A program made the translations under genes and the position numbers. From the NCBI GenBank assembly GCA_933228895.1, contig OW121846.1, positions 112,113,054 to 112,177,053 on the forward strand: 64,000 bases of DNA, written 5' to 3'. Positions 1 to 11,461 of the stretch are shown here, one piece after another; the stretch's first letter is position 1; the number at the start of each line of letters is the position of its first letter. The notes under the pieces are model-generated. The model ran no database searches, was not told the origin of the DNA, and worked only from the letters and a program-made list of their open reading frames with translations. This DNA is from Platycnemis pennipes. Lineage: Eukaryota > Arthropoda > Insecta > Odonata > Platycnemididae.

Positions 1-142
1 CCCTTCAGTTAACCGTTCAAATGACGCGTTTTCGCTGGGGACTGAAAGTGCACCAAGCGGCCTGTGCGGGCCCTCGATTTCAATAAATGGGGTCAAATTC
101 ATGTGAATAAAGAAGCTGGCTGTATCATGAAATCTAAGGTTA

Positions 143-1395
143 CCTCATCATCATCATCAAGGGTCAACAATCCTAGGATTGGTTTGACGCAGCCCTCCAC
201 TCGATTCTTCTATCAGCCAACCTCTTCATATTAACGTACCTCCTCTCTTTTACGTCCTTTACGACCTGTACTATGTAAATCATACGAGGCCTGCCTTTTC
301 CATTTTTCCCGTTCACTTTTCCTTCGACGATTTTCTTCATCAGGCCAACGTGTCTTAAGATATGGCCGATTAAGTTACCCCGTCTTCTTTTTATAGTTTT
401 CAGCGGACTTCTCTTTTCTCCCACTCTTCTTAGGACTTCTTCATTTCTCACTCGGTCGATCCATTTTATCTTCATCATTCTTCGATAGCACCATATTTCG
501 AATGCTTCCACCCTTTTCTTCTCCGCTGCTGCCATCGTCCATGCCTCACTGCCGTAAAGAAACATACTCCAGATATACTTTTTGATGAATTGCTTCCTTA
601 CTTCCAAGCTAGTATTCCAGCTGTAACTAGATTCTTCTTTTGATAGAATGCCCTCTTTGCTTGGGCTATTGTACTCACTATTTCTTCCTTGCTTCGTCCA
701 TCGTTGGTTACTCTGCTTCCCAGGAAACAGAACTCATTCGCGTCTTCCAATTTCTGTTTTCCTAGTATAGCGTTGGTTTTGGCCTCCTCTCTCTTCCTGC
801 ACACCAATATCTTAGTTTTATTCTTATTGAACTTCAGATGGTATCTGGCCATTGTCCTTTTATGGTTATTAGAGTCTAATTTAGATCCTTCTCTGTCTCT
901 GCCACGAGTACTACGTCATCAGCGAATCGTAGCATGCTGATTGTTTCTCCGTGGGTGTTCACTCCAGAACACTTCTCCTTGACTTCATTGATGGCTCTCT
1001 CGATCTAAAAATTAAAAATTACGGGAGACAGTGCACAGCCTTGTCTCACTTCTTTCCTTATTCTTGCTTCTGCACAGCTGGGTTGTGATTTAATTACAGC
1101 TACTTGGTTCTTATACAAACTGTGGATAATTCTTCGGTTATCGTAGGACATTCCAATTCCTTTCAAAATTCCAAGCATTGAATTCCAATCCACGTTGTCA
1201 AAAGCCTTATCCAAATCCACGAATGCGATGAACGTCGGTTTTCCTTTTCCATTCTCTTCTCTATAAGCATCCTAAGGGCCAATATTGCTTGTATGGTTCC
1301 CTTACTTTTCTGAATCCGAATTTATCTTCATCCAGGAACTCCTCTGCTTTTCGTTCTATTCTTTTGTAGATTATCCTTGTCAATATACTCCTAAT
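143..1395 (-). pseudogene. RTE/BovB-like LINE copy, 5'-truncated, C-terminal reverse transcriptase half
   Basis: Read on the minus strand this is the second half of a non-LTR retrotransposon polyprotein. In order it shows the palm motif DLDKAFDNVDW (near 1190-1220), RQGCALSP (near 1035), the catalytic FADD box (near 925) and the C-terminal block MFLYGSEAWTM / WCYRRMMKIKWIDRV ending RRIEWRAASNQS at 173. Two clear breaks are visible: an in-frame TAG after SPVIFNF near 1005, and a one-base deletion near 615 that shifts frame just before EVRKQFIKKYIW. The 3' end carries a short GATGAT tail at 143-160. The endonuclease and N-terminal half are missing, as in typical 5'-truncated insertions. The RTE/BovB assignment rests on the C-terminal domain and the microsatellite tail and is less certain than the LINE call. 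Confidence 0.85.
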
Positions 1396-2192
1396 ATACA
1401 ATCCTGATACCTAGGGGTCTTAAAATATATAGAGGATGGTATGCCATTACCTGATAGCAATCAACTTCATAGATCGGTGATTATTTAATCAGTTTAAGGG
1501 TGAAGTTGTAGTTTAGGAGGTATGCAAGTTTTGATATAATGTACGCCTACCGGATCGGTGGGTGATGGTTATGAGTTGTGAGGAGGGAGGGAAAGTGAGG
1601 CGAAGTTGTTGATCTTCTGTCGTAATAAGCACACTGTTAACAAAATGCTCCAAAGAACTTGAGCATGGGCAAGCGAGGCATGGTCAACTGACACTGAAAT
1701 GCTCTCCACCAAATCACACTTTCGTAGAATGTTATCCCGCTGAAAATTTCTGCCCTTGTCAAAATTCAAACACTAGGCCACGGGATGAAAAGTACATACA
1801 TCAAAATGCTCTGTCTCTCTGTACCACCTCATACCTGCACAAATCCGTTTCCATTAAACTCATTGTACAATTTAAATTTGGGCAGAATCCAAAACAGCGT
1901 ATAATTCATTCATTACATGCAGATCAATTGACATGTTTTAACATTAACGGTCGAACAAATGGGAACATTCATCAGTCACTGACTATCCCGAGCATGGACA
2001 TTTCATGAAAAAAGGCTTGAAATAAATTCCTCCAGGCTTATTGTTATTATTAACCTTGTTGACGGCGCAGATCGAAGCTCTTGAACACATTATTAATCAA
2101 CATATTTTGCTATAGTGAAGGTTACATGAGAACAAACCAAAAGGGCATGATCTGCAAGAAGTATTAACTTGCAATTATGCTAGCCCTACATT
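1396..2192. other. Stretch with no recognised feature
   Basis: AT-rich DNA between two LINE remnants. I see no coding pattern, inverted repeat or RNA-like fold. The longest open frame here, about 66 codons on the minus strand, has no recognisable motif. Confidence 0.5.
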
Positions 2193-2260
2193 AACATCTA
2201 CATCTACATAATGCCCTGATAACCAACGCAAGGGCATATGACAGGGGGTGAAAAATCAGG
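2193..2260 (-). repeat. CR1/L2-like LINE, 3' terminal fragment
   Basis: A diverged copy of the 3' terminus seen at 28767 and 34640: repeated ACATCT units, then a degenerate ATGCCCTG...GCAAGGGCATATG and CAGGGGGTGAA. Only the last 60-70 bases of the element remain, in minus orientation. Confidence 0.65.
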
Positions 2261-2839
2261 TATGTATTTTAAATCAAAAGGGAATCAAATTTATGCTTAC
2301 CATAATTCAGACATGCAAAAATACTATTTCATGCATGCACCACTTACATGCAACTGAGAGACGCTATGTTACTACTTCAAGGAAGTATGTAACACATGCA
2401 TTCATGAGACACATGTACGTAAATTGAAAGTCTATACATATTAATTGAATTACTTTTATTATTCAGGCATTTCTTTTAAAAATTAATTAATTTATAATTC
2501 CCTTAGCATGCGTGAGTTAGTAATGCCAAAATATGAATGGAAGGAAATCACTGCAGACTGTTCCTCTATGCAAAAAACTACAGTACCTACTTGAATTTCC
2601 CCTCGGTATATTCGCTGTAATCTGCTACTGTCCTTAATTAATGTGTCATTTACAATTATGATAATGATGATTGTAATAATAGACTCAAAATTATACTAAT
2701 AAGGGTAAAAGAATAACAGGTTTCTTTATAGCGGTCGCTGTTTTCATTGTAACTGTGGCATAAGTTTTAAAAACACACCATCATCATCAGGCGTAAATTC
2801 AATGAGACGAGAGTGAATATGCCACACAAAATGAAAAAA
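2261..2839. other. Stretch with no recognised feature
   Basis: AT-rich DNA lying between two CR1-like pieces of opposite orientation. I see no coding or structural signal in it. Confidence 0.45.
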
Positions 2840-4900
2840 TAGTAAGTATATGGCCATCGATGACTGTAACGTGATAATTGAAAATTGTAAAATTTTTAAA
2901 TCCAATGCAAAGATAGTCCTTAGAAATTCATGCACAGAATTCAAAAGAAAAACACTTGGGGAGCAATTGAAAGAAAATCCAAAAGTCTTCTGGTCGTATG
3001 TAAGGGAGGTATACGTATGTAAGGGAGGTCTACAAGGCCATAAGTCTGCCGTCAATTCACTTAAAAATGATAAGTTGGAGGTTGCAAAAAACACTCTAGG
3101 CAAAATTAACTTACTAAACTCCTTCTTACACACAGTTTTTAACCCACCTTATAGGATTTGACTATTGACTTACCTGACCCCTTTTAGCGGCTGATACCAT
3201 CAATTGAAATCTCCTGCAATGGTATTGAAAAGTAACTTGAAGAAATAAGCACCAAGAAATCCCCTGGCCCTGATCAAATTCCCTCCCGCGCATATAGAGA
3301 GTTAGCTTCCAAATATCTCCCTACATGGAAAAAGTATTCAATCAATCCCTGACCGAACACGTCGTTCCGAAGGATTGGAAAACAGCCGGTGTAACACTCA
3401 TTTTCAAATGTTTTGATAAGGAGCAGCCATTTAACTACTGACCTATATGCCTCTCATCCATTTCATGCAAGGTCATGGAATATATTTGTCAGTTCAGTCA
3501 CGGGACACCTAGATAGCTAGGATTTAACGACCAATGTTCAGCAGGGCTTCCGGAAGAGCAGGTCATAAAACTCAACTTGCACTCTTTTCTTACGATATTT
3601 TTGCTCCTGGCGAAAATATGGTTCTAGTGGATGCATTTTCTCAATTTCAAGAACGCTTTTGACAAGGTGTCTCATAGCAAACTGATCGTGAAATAAAAAT
3701 CTTATGGGTTATACAGGAATATTATATCATGGATAAATGATTTCCTACATGAATGGGTGCAAAGGGTTGTTTTGGACGGTATTACCTCCCCGGCAATTGA
3801 AGTCACTTCGGGTGTACCACAAGGTAGTGTGATACGTCCACCCCTGTTCCTTTTGTACATAAATACATAATGATATCAATAAGGTGGTAAAAAGTAAGCT
3901 TCGTCTATTTTCCGATGACGTGGTAGTATACGGGTAAATTATATGCCCAAACGATAAAGAATATTTAAATAATAACCTATAAGCAATTGAAAAATGTGTG
4001 ATGCATGGCAGTTAGAATTAAATTTTTTTTAAAGTGTAGTAAATAATTTTTGGAAAAAGAATAGTCCTCCTCCTAGCACTTACCAAATAAATAATAATAA
4101 ATTAACAAACGTGGAATCCATAAAACATCTTGGAATAAGACTGACACATGATCTTTCTCGGGATTAAAACATACGTGAAGTAATGGGTCAAGCAAATTGT
4201 AAACTTGGATTCATCAAAAAGTACTGGGAAATTGTGACGAGCATGTAGGAGAAATCAGCTACTTTTCCCATGCTAGAAATCATTTGAAATACGCTGCCAG
4301 TGTATGGGATTCATATGAGCCTAAATAATGAACTTGAACGTGTTTAGTGAAGATCGGCAAGATTTGTAAAGGGACGGTATAATAACTATATTAACGTCAA
4401 TAGTTATTAGATGAGCTAAAATGGAAATCATTGTCAGATCGTCGGTTAAAATTTAGACTTAATCTCTTAAAGAAATTCCAAGATATTATTTTCACTGATT
4501 ATGTTAAAAATATTTTGCGAATTCCAACTTAATATGGTAGACTGGACCATAATCTCAAAATTAGAGAAATTGATTGCTGAACTGAGAGATTCAAAATGTC
4601 CTTTTTTCCTCGTATAATTGGGGATATGAATAGCTGTAAATATATCCATTAACATAAATACGAGTGAATCAATGGATGACGTAGGTAGTTGCATACTGAT
4701 ATAAGGACCTTGAGCTAATCCATCTAACAGCATCATATTGCATGCTTGATTTGCTATTTTTATCTTTTTAATTGTGAACTTTTGACTAGTATATTATCAT
4801 TAATTCCTTAATAAGCGTAATGTGTAATGCATGTTTGGTGTGAATTCACCCCCTGCCGCACACCTTTAAGGCGGCTTGCAGAGTATTACGTAGATGTACA
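2840..4900 (+). pseudogene. CR1/L2-like LINE copy, reverse transcriptase to 3' end
   Basis: The plus strand carries a degraded LINE polyprotein. An intact stretch of about 103 codons (2850-3161) contains NPKVFWSYVRE, typical of the linker before the reverse transcriptase. Further motifs appear in shifting frames: SPGPDQIPSRAYRELAS (about 3257), VPKDWKTAGVTLIFK (about 3363), GVPQGS at 3811-3828 and the catalytic box FSDD at 3908-3919. A C-terminal block with ILRIPT and FKMSFFPRIIGDMNS follows at about 4500-4630. The 3' end, with TTCACCCCCTGCCGCACACC and an ACGTAGATGTACA tail, closes the copy near 4899. The endonuclease part is absent. Many stops and frameshifts show an old, dead copy. Confidence 0.8.
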
Positions 4901-5868
4901 ACGGAAATCTGAGTCTTGGACAGAGGGTCGAAATTGAAAAGTAAGGAGGGGTTGGTAGGTTGACGTTTCAGGTGTTATGTGCCCATCGGGTGATAGTGAG
5001 AAGTGTAAGAGAGAGGTTAAAGAAAGGAAGGAACGAAAATTCAGAGAGTAATGTTTCTTTTAGCTGAGAGTGCAGGGTTGAGAGCGTGACATATAAATGT
5101 AATGCATCGGAAGAAAATAATTTTTTCTTCCTTCTGTTCCTCTGCTCCTACCTATCCACGCTTCTTCTTTCCATGGAGGTATTTTTTACAACAATGTCAT
5201 TTTGTTGAGATTACTCCGTTAGCATTTTGACCTACTTGGTTTCAGAGTAGTCACTCAGCAGATACTTCTTACGTTCATTTATTCCAGTCTCAAATTTTCT
5301 TCCCCTTTGACCTACATACTCCAATTTGTACGCATCATAGGTCTCTTCGTCCTTGCCATAGATGTAGATTTAGCAACTATGTGTTTGGCTTCATTAAAAA
5401 TACCACCTTTTTTTAATGGTACCCACCCAACCGTAGGAATGCAGAAAGAGGATGAACATTTATCTTACATTTACATGGGAAGGGGAACTCAGCAGCTAAT
5501 CAATATCCCGGAAACCTTCGAATGAATGCGCCTATCTTCGCTATTAGCTCATATTCACGGCACTTCAGACGAAAAAAGTTTATCTTTGAACGCTTGAAAC
5601 GCGTTAAGGAGATGGCAATCCTGTAACCGGTCCGAAAGCACATTGCCATTATGTTTATGAAATTCAGTACAGTTAGAGTATAAGCAAGTAAAACTGTGAG
5701 TCAATGAGTAAATACTATGATGCTGAATTCAATCAGTATCGTAAAAAATTAATATCGAGGCTATCGTGGATCAAATTAGCATGTACACATTTCAAATGAG
5801 AGGAATTCATGTCTAAGAAAGCCAATCTCACCACTGGTGTTTGCTTTTGATTGAAATGCGTATGCTGA
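4901..5868. other. Stretch with no recognised feature
   Basis: Unique-looking AT-rich DNA. The open frame at 5307-5525 (72 codons) has no recognisable motif and no supporting context. Nothing else is seen. Confidence 0.45.
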
Positions 5869-6726
5869 CAATTCTAAGTTGTGGTGAATGGTTATTATGC
5901 TCCTTAAAGTTTAGGTAGTGTACATAAAATCCCGGATAACCGATGCAGGTTATTCGGCTTGGTATGACCGGCAAAGAAATTAAATGAGAAAGAACATTAT
6001 TTTACCGCCACTGAATGGAATGCGATTGTACCCTGTCACGTTGTCCAAACTTACAGTACACAACACGTTGGCTAAATATTCGGTTAGGCTCTTCAAAAGC
6101 CTGGGTGCCAAGAGGGGATATTGGTATCATTGTATTCATGGAATCTGATTACTTCCGAACCCCTGCATGCATACAAAATGTAAAAATATGTACACACAAA
6201 ATGGGAAGATATAATATTAAAAACGATATAACAGGCAGAGATATATCGCGGAAGAAGTAAATTACAAATACACAGCTATAAATGGCAAGAGTACCAAATG
6301 TACCAAAACCAGCCAAGTTTCTATATTGGTTAGCCTATGACAGTACTATTCAATATCTTAATTCGTGCAAGTATCCATATGCAGTTGTTTCCCTTAAATT
6401 AACATTTTTGGTCACATGGAAAACCATTTATAGTAAAATTAATTTCAAACCAAATAAAATGAAAACTTAAAACATAAAAACCTACATGATTTAGTCCACG
6501 TCTAAAAATTAGTTATCTAACTATCAAATTTCTTCATAAATATTCCTTTGCACTTACGTTTACAAACCCTATGTTTCATGCATGATTACAATGATAGCAA
6601 TGTTCCCTTCTTGACACCCAGGGTTTTTAAGCGTAATAACCCGCATCGGTTACCCGGGTGTTAATGTACATTTCCTGATCTTTAAGCAGCATAATAATCG
6701 TTCACCACAATACTATCATACAATTC
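5869..6726. repeat. Element with long terminal inverted repeats (unknown family)
   Basis: The first ~85 bases (5869-5953) reappear in reverse complement, with scattered mismatches, at 6637-6726. Shared blocks include GTGGTGAA, TTATTATGCT, CTTAAAG, GTACAT and AACCGATGC. The roughly 700-bp interior holds open frames of 81 codons (6015-6260) and 62 codons (6282-6470) that I do not recognise. The layout fits a non-autonomous DNA transposon. I could not find a clear target-site duplication. Parts of the same sequence recur at 6921-7042 and 7434-7497. Confidence 0.55.
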
Positions 6727-6920
6727 TACAATCAATCATGAAAACGCTCTGAGACGAGCACTAATATACCATGGATAAATATGTAAGGTGAATGTTTTTA
6801 CACATAGCATCGCAATTGTAATTTATTTAATTACATTTAATTTTTTATTATTTTATTGGCATAAGGTTATGAAAAATATGAGCAATCACTGAACTTTTTG
6901 GCCATTTAAATTTGAAATTG

Positions 6921-7497
6921 GATATGACCGGCAAAGAAATAAAATGGGAAAGAATGTTATTTGACCGCAACCGAATCGAATGCCATTGTACCCTGTGTCA
7001 CGTTGTCCAAACTTATAGTACACAACATGTCGGCTAAAGCTGTAAAACAGTTGTAACTGGAAGAATTAGCATTTTTTTCCTCTGTTGTATTCATTTGGGA
7101 CATAAATATAAATATAAATAGAAGTAGGAGGAGAAGGATGCATGAAGCAATGGAAATTTAAGCCGTTTAAACAAAAATGTTAGTGATAATTAATATAAAG
7201 GGGGAAATCCATCAAGATGTACGGGTATGCACCAGCCACAAGCTATTTAAAAATGTAACCAACATTGCTTAGGGGCATGGCAATCCTCATGTCTCTTCGT
7301 TTCCATTTCTTGTCACCAGGTATCAAGCATGCACTTTCCATGCTTAGATTCCCCTAGAACTTGCTTAATACCAATCACTTAGGATCCATCTCGTGTGAAA
7401 ACCCAGCGGATTTTTTGGTGAGACCAATACTCTTACAATTCTATGCTATGGCGAATTATGCTGCTTAAAGTACCTACAGGAAGTGTACATTAAAATC
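6921..7497. repeat. Fragments of the inverted-repeat element at 5869-6726
   Basis: Positions 6921-7042 are a direct repeat, about 85 percent identical by eye, of 5963-6078; both contain GACCGGCAAAGAAAT and CACGTTGTCCAAACTTA. Positions 7434-7497 repeat the terminal part at 5869-5930. The terminal piece lies downstream of the internal piece, so this is rearranged or two separate fragments. I see nothing in the ~390 bases between them. Confidence 0.5.
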
Positions 7498-7908
7498 CTG
7501 CAAATGCCGCCGCCTTCGAGAGCACAGATCTTTCCATGTCATCCTTCTACGTTCGCGAGGCACTCAGTATCGGGTGAACATGCTTTAATTTCTTTTGGAA
7601 AGAATATTGAGGGAGAAAATATTAAGTAATTAAGAATTCTAAAAACTTGGTTAATTACCACGTTTTCAATGGGTAATTGAAGTCCGAATGTTCAAAGGCT
7701 CTTCCATTATGAATGGAAATGTCAGAGTTTGTAAAATATATAAACCATCAATAATGGAGGCACAAGTTCGCGTCGAAAAAATGAGAGCCAAGAAATTCCA
7801 CCAACACTGCATTTGCTCTGTCTCCGTTTCGATTAAGTCGGACGGGCGTGAAGCTAATTTTTGTCGACTCCCCCCGTAGACAGCGCTGCTGCGAACGGCG
7901 CCCTAAAA

Positions 7909-8010
7909 GGTGAGGGTGGGTGGGAGGGGAGTGGGGGTGAGTGGGAGGGGAGGGGTTAGTGGGTGGGAGGGGAGCGAGGGTGGGTGGAGGGGAGGGTGGT
8001 GGGAGGGGAC
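7909..8010 (+). repeat. G-rich simple-sequence tract
   Basis: About 100 bases built of GGGAGGGGAG, GGGTGGG and GTGGGGGTGAG units with many runs of three to five G. Such DNA can form G-quadruplexes; that is a property of the sequence class, not something shown here. Confidence 0.7.
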
Positions 8011-9086
8011 TCCATCTGGCGATGGATCGGCGGGGGGTCGGGAAGAGGAACGGCGAAAGCGGAACAAGAGGAATTTGATTTATTAGACTTCATGTCCTGT
8101 CCGCGAGCAGATGGAAGGGATAATATGGATAGATGAATTCATTCTTCGATTGGGGTCGTGGCCCATTACAGGCTTTCAGCCAGAGTATCCCGAAAATATT
8201 TTTTTCACACTCCATGAGGCAAGGAAATCCTTTCAGTTTCTGAGAAGCAGGTGCGGAAGCTTTGCTTACCGAATATCCAATCAAATAGGTACAATTATTG
8301 AAGCTCAGTATAATGAGCGATTGTTCCAGTACTGGTGAAGAATGATTTTGAATGGAATTACATTAATTATCATTCAGTTTAGGGTCTCGGAGAAATTTGT
8401 TTAGCACATCTCCTGGAAAGGTCTCGAAAATCGTAGGATTATTATTCAAATTGATTCAGAAACGTCAAAAAAGCATTCGGGTCGAAAGATTTTTTTAAAA
8501 ATCGACTACAAAGTATCAAGAAAATTAAATCCTGTGCGCTGATGGCCGCTTCCCCGTTGTGCCGGTGCCCTGATGAAAGTTGCTGTCGTGACGACGTCAT
8601 TAGGAGCTCGAACGCCATTTTTCATTTCAGGAAAGACTACTTGATGAGCGCTCATGGCTGAGTGGTAACGAAAATGTTTCCTGCCCGCTTTGAAGCATCG
8701 AGAGTTAAAATAGGACCGCCTGCAAGTAGGGAGACGTTTGCACGATAGAACATGTAAACAATATTCATGAGTTGGAGTTTTAGGTTAACTCAGGGAACTC
8801 ACTTCTCAGGTTGAACAAATCAAAAGGTCTTTGATTTGTCTGGTAACTAAAAGCACGAGCAAAAGAGCTCAAATCCCTTTCATTAAGTTCGAAAACCTCT
8901 GTTGAAACACCATAGTCTATTGTTAAAACAGTCGTTGATGTGATAATTCAGGTCGGATTTCAACCCTAGGGCTGAGCTGTTTCACTGCAATTTGGGACAA
9001 TTTGGGACAATTCAATGGGACAATCATGTGAGGAAAGTAAATGAGAACATTAATTGCGGTGCTACCGATTAATAATCGAAATGATG
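8011..9086. other. Stretch with no recognised feature
   Basis: Mixed-composition DNA. A short direct repeat of ATTTGGGACA occurs near 8990-9010. The open frame at 8111-8338 (75 codons) and its shadow on the other strand have no motif I know. Confidence 0.4.
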
Positions 9087-9284
9087 TTCTTCACCAAGAT
9101 GTATTCAATTTGACAATTTCATCAATATCCGGGGACTTTCAATGTATATATTCTCCGTTTTTTAGTTTTTGAACAATGTGTTTGAAGCAAAATTATTGTT
9201 TAAAAACTACTAACGGAGAATATATACGTTGAAAGTGCCCGGATATTGATGAAATTTTCAAATTGAATACATCTTGGTGAAGAA
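9087..9284. repeat. Large imperfect palindrome (fold-back hairpin)
   Basis: The left arm, 9087-9158, begins TTCTTCACCAAGATG and ends TATTCTCCG. It is matched by the reverse complement at 9213-9284 with only a few mismatches. Weaker pairing continues inward to about 9170, leaving a loop of roughly 35-55 bases. A transcript would form a long hairpin. It could be a small fold-back element or two facing repeat copies. Confidence 0.7.
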
Positions 9285-9300
9285 GAGGTTAAAGAACTAG

Positions 9301-9610
9301 GTGAGGATCTGCAAAAGCCACCCAGGTGCATACATTGACCGCGACCCCAACTTCGTGATGATGAACTGCCACTTAAAACTCGAGAAATTGAAGAAATCAA
9401 TCAAGAACGCATGTAAAGTCGAGAAACTAAAGGAACCTCAACAGCGGCTGGCCTTTTATAAGGTAGTAGAAAACAAGATAGAAGAGGATGTGACTGTGAA
9501 ATCGGTGGAAAAGAGGTGGGAGAACCTCAAAATCGGACTACAGGAAGATGCAAAAGAAGTTCTAGGCAGAAGGAAAGTTGTCAAGAAGAAGACATGGATT
9601 ACAGAAGAAG
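9301..9610 (+). pseudogene. RTE-like LINE fragment, linker between endonuclease and reverse transcriptase
   Basis: An open stretch translates to residues such as VEKRWENLKIGLQEDAKEVL and KKKTWITEEVL. This matches the region between the endonuclease and reverse transcriptase of RTE-type LINEs. The same region is readable on the minus strand near 38000-38250 in another copy in this window. LINE similarity stops at about 9610; the frame continues to 9720 by chance through an inverted-repeat segment. No reverse transcriptase follows, so this is an isolated fragment. It starts only 17 bases after the large palindrome. Confidence 0.6.
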
Positions 9611-9628
9611 TCTTAACGCCGTTTTATG

Positions 9629-9743
9629 ATGATCATGCGAATGATATGCGCATGAAGTCCATGCGTAGTGCAATACGTAAAACTCCTCGCACGAAATTTA
9701 TTCGCATGATCATGCGATAAAAATTAGAACATGTTCTAATTTT
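9629..9743. repeat. Cluster of short perfect palindromes
   Basis: ATGATCATGCGAAT near 9631-9644 pairs with ATTCGCATGATCAT near 9700-9713. The core CGCATGATCATGCG is itself self-complementary. At 9720-9743 lies a 24-base perfect palindrome centred on AGAACATGTTCT. Function unknown; it may be a tiny inverted-repeat element. Confidence 0.5.
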
Positions 9744-10915
9744 GTTTTATGAGCGGGTAGAAGAGGATTCAAATTAAACAAGTGTAGGACGAAATCAAAT
9801 TATAATTGGAATTCCGTGCTTTTCGTACTATATAATTTATTGACGCACCCATGGAATATATATAATCTTTTAAGATTCTTATAGGTAATTTCCATGGGCA
9901 TGCACCTGGTGAAGTTCTTCAATTAATCACGCTTTGGGCGAAGATTGAGTTGAAATAATGTATTATGAAGGTATTCAATTGTTTTGATAATTATTGTGAC
10001 AAGTAGGCATAAAACAATAAAGTATTAGAAAGGACCATGAAAACTATAACTGAAAACAAGACATTGAAATAACTCCATCGGCACTCTTCCGTTGTCTCTC
10101 ATTCCATTCATGAGGATGTCACATGTTGTTTGTTAACACAACTACCACGAACTGGGATAAATTAGAACATATGACACGTATCTAACCTTTAAATCGTACA
10201 TCTTCTTCCGACAGATACCCTTACACACTTCAAGCATAATTAAATTTATTGTACCTACATGAATTTTTGCTGAATAATCAGGAAACGTCATAACCGTAAA
10301 TGGTCATGGATACGATTCGCCCGTCGCTAAAATATGTTAGCGTGGCAGCCAGCCGGAAACGAATTATAAAATATCAATATTATGACAAACATGTCATTCA
10401 AAGGGTAAACAAGGATCTCTTGACATAGAAATTGCTTCTCTTGTCGTCGTGTCCGATCTTTCATAATCATGTCTGGTGAGATTTAATATGGTATGAAAAT
10501 GCTCCAGCGTCTTTCTTAATAAATTACGATTGGCCTCACAGTCCTATAAAAACAGTTCGTTTTGTATCAGGCCTAGCATACCTCGACATATATTTCTCAT
10601 CTCTTCCTCTAGCTCTCTCCAGCAATATTGTGGCTGCCACCGTTGTAATGGACACTGTAGCACAATATGCAAAAATTAAACCATACCGATCCATGATTAA
10701 CGGCTCTCCTTCACTTCAGATTAATTAAAACCTCAGTACCTAGAAAACATTGTTTAATGAATATTATAATTACTAAATACACAGCATACTTTATTTCATT
10801 TATCACGTATATCAGACGACGTAAACAAAACATTCCGACCATCGATACAGCTTCGTTGGTCGGAAATATCCCGTAAATCGATATATACTATCGATTGGCC
10901 TATCACTGCGTATCC
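9744..10915. other. Stretch with no recognised feature
   Basis: AT-rich DNA with no open frame over about 60 codons and no repeat shared with the rest of the window that I could see. Confidence 0.45.
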
Positions 10916-11434
10916 TTTCTGCATATAACATTCAAGGAATTAGTTCATAAAATTGTAACTAAAAATGTAATCGTAAACAGGGATTCATCAAAAGAGTATT
11001 GGGTAAATGTGACGATCGTATATGAGAAATCAGCTACTTTTCCCTTGTTAGACCTCATTTGTAATATGCTGCCAGTATATGGAATCCCTACGAAATCGAT
11101 CTAAATACCTAATGAGCTTGAACGTGTGCAGTGAAGATCGGCAAGATTTGTAAAGGGACGATACGATAACCATACTAGCATAACCAGTCTATTAAATGAA
11201 TTAAATTGGGAATCATTGTCAGATCGCAGGTTGAAATTTAGGCTTAATCTCTTAAATAAATTCCAAAATAATATTTTCAGGGCTGACGTTAAAAATATTT
11301 TGCGAACCCCAACTTACTATGGTAGACTGGACCATGATTACAAAATTAGAGAAATTGATTGCCAAACTGTCACATTCAAAATGTTCTTTTTTCCTCGTAC
11401 AATTAGGGATATGAATAATGATAAATTCATCCAA
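10916..11434 (+). pseudogene. CR1/L2-like LINE, C-terminal fragment cut by the pogo transposon
   Basis: Translated in shifting frames this gives the CR1-like C-terminus: RSARFVKGRYDN, LLNELNWESLSDRRLKF (about 11190-11240), NILRTPTYYGRLDHD and FKMFFFPRTIRDMNND, ending at 11434. It is homologous to 4200-4640 and, in reverse, to 28357-28460. The coding pattern stops exactly where the TA and terminal repeat of the DNA transposon begin. The family's 3' end does not resume on the far side, so the LINE was already truncated or the far flank came from another repeat. Confidence 0.75.
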
Positions 11435-11436
11435 TA

Positions 11437-11461
11437 GGGTAAAGGGGGGTGAATCGGACCA
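11437..11461 (+). repeat. Left terminal inverted repeat of the pogo-like element
   Basis: A 25-bp end starting GGGTAAAGGGGGG directly after the TA target. It matches the right end with one mismatch, A for G at position 22. Confidence 0.92.

Noticed and set aside
8569..8610. CTGATGA followed by a GTCGTGACGAC stem
   Set aside because: There is no GAAAC after the stem, so it was not counted with the hammerhead-like motifs.
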